From: Streptomyces sp. CB00316
GTDB lineage: Bacteria; Actinomycetota; Actinomycetes; Streptomycetales; Streptomycetaceae
Length of the DNA stretch: 64,000 bases
NCBI RefSeq assembly: GCF_001905595.1
Contig: NZ_LIXI01000004.1
Coordinates: 1-64,000 of the forward strand
Direction of reading: 5' to 3'
The notes under the pieces are model-generated. The model was not told the origin of the DNA, made no database searches, and saw only the letters and a program-made list of their open reading frames with translations. The position numbers were made by a program, and so were the translations under genes. Positions 62,277 to 64,000 of this stretch are shown in pieces (the stretch's first letter is position 1; every line of letters begins with the position of its first letter).

Positions 62277-63243
62277 GGGCGGGTACCTCCGAGGTGAGGG
62301 CCAGGAAGACGTCGTCGAGGGTCGCGCTGTGCAGGGTGAAGCGGTCGACCTCGGTGCCCGCCGGGTCGATCTCGTCGAGCAGCGCGCGTACGTGGGCGGC
62401 GCTGCCGTCCGTGGGCACCCCGAGCGTCAGCGTCTCGGGGGAGTGGTGGACGGCCCGCCCGGTCAGCCGGAGATAGGCGTCGCGGCTGGTGAGGACCAGG
62501 TCGAGGCGGTGTCCGGCGACCCGGCCCTTGAGGTCGGCGGCGCTGCCCTCGGCGGCGACGCGCCCCCTGTCCAGCAGGGCGATCCGGTCGGCGAGGCGGT
62601 CGGCCTCCTCCAGGTACTGCGTGGTGAGCAGGACGCTCGCCCCGTGCTCGGCCAGCCCCCGGACCACCTCCCACAGCTCCTGGCGGCTGCGCGGGTCGAG
62701 GCCGGTCGTCGGCTCGTCCAGGAAGAAGACGCCGGGCTCCGGTGACCCGACGAGCCCGGCGGCCAGGTCCAGGCGGCGGCGCATGCCCCCGGAGTAGGTA
62801 CGGGCGGGCCGCCGGGCCGCGCCGGTGAGCCCGAAGCGCTCCAGCAGCTCCTCGGCCCGGCGGCGGGCGGCGGGACGGGAGAGCCCGGTGAGCCGGGCCA
62901 TCATCCGCAGGTTCTCCTCGCCGGTCTGGGTCTCGTCGACGGCGGCGAACTGGCCGGTGAGGCTGATCGCCCGGCGCACCGCGCTCCGGTCGGCGACGAC
63001 GTCGTACCCGGCGACGCGGGCGGTGCCCGAGTCGGCGGTGGTGAGCGTGGCGAGGATGCGTACGGCGGTGGTCTTGCCCGCACCGTTGGGGCCGAGCAGG
63101 GCGAAGACGCTGCCGTGCCCGACGCGGAGGTCGAGGTGGTCCAGCACCCGTACGGCGGGCTTCCCGCGTCTTCCGTAGGACTTGGTGATGCCGTACGCCT
63201 CGATGGCGTACGGAGGTGTCCCCTGTGTGATCGGACTGGGCAT
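62269..63243 (-). CDS. ABC ATPase (DrrA-like)
   Basis: A 324-residue ABC ATPase: Walker A GPNGAGKTT, signature YSGGMRRRL, Walker B VFFLDEPTTGLDP, H-loop TTQYLEE. The C-terminal FTLHSATLDDVFLALT motif is the DrrA-type extension. ATG at 63243 with AAGGGGG upstream. First gene of the exporter pair; the divergent TetR gene and two palindromes are just upstream, so TetR probably represses it. Confidence 0.92.
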   Translation of the reverse strand: MPSPITQGTPPYAIEAYGITKSYGRRGKPAVRVLDHLDLRVGHGSVFALLGPNGAGKTTAVRILATLTTADSGTARVAGYDVVADRSAVRRAISLTGQFAAVDETQTGEENLRMMARLTGLSRPAARRRAEELLERFGLTGAARRPARTYSGGMRRRLDLAAGLVGSPEPGVFFLDEPTTGLDPRSRQELWEVVRGLAEHGASVLLTTQYLEEADRLADRIALLDRGRVAAEGSAADLKGRVAGHRLDLVLTSRDAYLRLTGRAVHHSPETLTLGVPTDGSAAHVRALLDEIDPAGTEVDRFTLHSATLDDVFLALTSEVPARV

Positions 63244-63262
63244 GGCTGTGCGACCCCCTTCT

Positions 63263-63298
63263 GCGTATGGCATACGCGTTACTGCGTAAGCATTACGC
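63263..63298. promoter_or_regulatory. Two tandem palindromes, probable TetR operator
   Basis: GCGTAT, GGC, ATACGC (63263-63277) and GCGTAA, GCA, TTACGC (63284-63298) are perfect 6-3-6 palindromes with centres 21 bases apart, two helix turns. They lie between the divergent exporter and TetR genes, positioned to control both. Confidence 0.85.
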
Positions 63299-63355
63299 AT
63301 CCTTAGGATGGGGTCAAGGCGCACGGGGGCACGGGGCGCACGGAAGGCGGCGGAC

Positions 63356-64000
63356 GTGGGCAAGGGGGATGCGGTGACGGCGAGGAACAGCTCCGGCGGT
63401 GGTGACCTCCCGCCCTCCATCGAGGCCGCCTGGGGGCTGCGGGAGCGCCCGGCCAAGGGCCCGAAGCCCGGCCTGAGCCTGGAGCGGATCGTGGCGGCGG
63501 CGGTGTCGGTGGCCGCGTCCGAGGGGATCGCCGCCGTGTCGATGGGCCGGGTCGCGCAGGAGGTCGGCGCCTCCACGATGTCGCTCTACCGGTACGTCTC
63601 CGCCAAGGACGAGCTGTACGTCCTGATGCAGGAGGCGGCCTTCGGCCCGCCCGCCCCGCTGGCCGCCCTGGAGGCCGGGGCGGGCTGGCGAGAGGCGCTC
63701 ACCGAGTGGGCGACCGGGCAGCGCGAGCGGTTCCTCGCCAACCTCTGGGTGCTCCGCGTCCCGATCGGCGGCCCACCCGCCACCCCGAACTCGCTCGCCT
63801 GGTGGGAGCAGGGGCTCCAGGCGCTGGAGGGCAGCGGGCTCGGTGAGGGCGACAAGATCTCGGTGATCCTGCTGATCTCCAACTTCGTGCGCAGCGAGGC
63901 GCTGCTGATGAGCGACCTCGCCGCCGCCGTCGCCGTGCGCGGCGTCTCCCCCGAGGAGGTGGTCGCGGGCCACGAGCGCACCCTGCGGCGGCTGGTCGAC
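63356..64000 (+). CDS. TetR-family regulator, 3' end cut by window edge
   Basis: A TetR repressor with its helix-turn-helix at GIAAVSMGRVAQEVGASTMS then LYRYVSAKDELYVLM, and a ligand domain that starts ALTEWATGQRERFLANLWVL and runs off the end of the window. GTG at 63356 is preceded by GGAAGG eight bases upstream; an ATG at 63308 overlaps a likely -10 (TAGGAT) and lacks a ribosome site, so it is less likely. Divergent from a DrrAB-like exporter. Confidence 0.88.
   Translation, partial: MGKGDAVTARNSSGGGDLPPSIEAAWGLRERPAKGPKPGLSLERIVAAAVSVAASEGIAAVSMGRVAQEVGASTMSLYRYVSAKDELYVLMQEAAFGPPAPLAALEAGAGWREALTEWATGQRERFLANLWVLRVPIGGPPATPNSLAWWEQGLQALEGSGLGEGDKISVILLISNFVRSEALLMSDLAAAVAVRGVSPEEVVAGHERTLRRLVD

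Overview
The DNA is very GC-rich, with strong G/C preference at third codon positions. It carries mycothiol synthase, GlnR, Nur, CsoR, RsiG and a BldC-like MerR protein, which points to a Streptomyces chromosome, in the core rather than the arms. From memory, the order from the six-gene type IV secretion-like block to the rsiG region parallels the S. coelicolor SCO4126 to SCO41xx segment (csoR SCO4136, pst SCO4139-4142, ppk SCO4145, glnR SCO4159, nur SCO4179). I could not check this by alignment.

Layout. 1-1.8 kb is a decayed patch: remnants of an ABC ATPase, a histidine kinase, a response regulator and a SUKH-like gene. A GNAT gene follows. 2.46-9.8 kb (minus) is a chromosomal T4SS-like locus: pilin-like small protein, VirB8-like anchored protein, VirB6-like channel, VirB3/VirB4-N-like protein, VirB4 ATPase and a VirD4-like protein without a P-loop. 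On the plus strand, 10.3-16.3 kb holds an ESX-like helical protein and two [DUF1023 alpha/beta hydrolase + lipoprotein] modules. The second hydrolase carries a Flp-type prepilin motif. Next comes a two-domain peptidoglycan hydrolase (SLT + NlpC/P60), the kind of wall-opening enzyme used with T4SSs. These modules have TTA codons and a mid-gene drop in GC.

17.8-31.1 kb is envelope and phosphate biology: PAP2 phosphatase, lipoprotein, csoR with an operator-like palindrome, DUF47 + Pit phosphate uptake, pstSCAB behind two PHO-box repeats, and a ppk-CHAD-Nudix cluster. 31.4-34.2 kb is a YtrA-type GntR-regulated ABC exporter with a perfect 34-bp palindrome over its translation start, then a BldC-like gene. 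mshD and a secreted 5'-nucleotidase follow. 37.9-39.4 kb is a second gene graveyard (HxlR, cupin, two MerR and old-yellow-enzyme fragments). Secreted PI-PLC and a frameshifted secreted nuclease-fold gene come next.

41.5-50.6 kb: two-component system, DegP-like protease, LacI regulator, glnR, hydrolase, MoaD-like protein, membrane protein, DUF2993. 50.7-52.2 kb: a sulfurtransferase operon preceded by an apparently leaderless Cys-containing leader peptide. 52.3-55.8 kb: small proteins and three translationally coupled anchored proteins. 55.8-61.5 kb: nitrobindin-like protein, nur, ygfZ-like, dtd, rsiG (two complete c-di-GMP motifs), asparaginase, Eis-like acetyltransferase. The window ends with a DrrAB-like ABC exporter divergent from a truncated TetR gene, with two 15-bp palindromes 21 bp apart between them. 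I saw no tRNA, rRNA, CRISPR array or intact insertion sequence.
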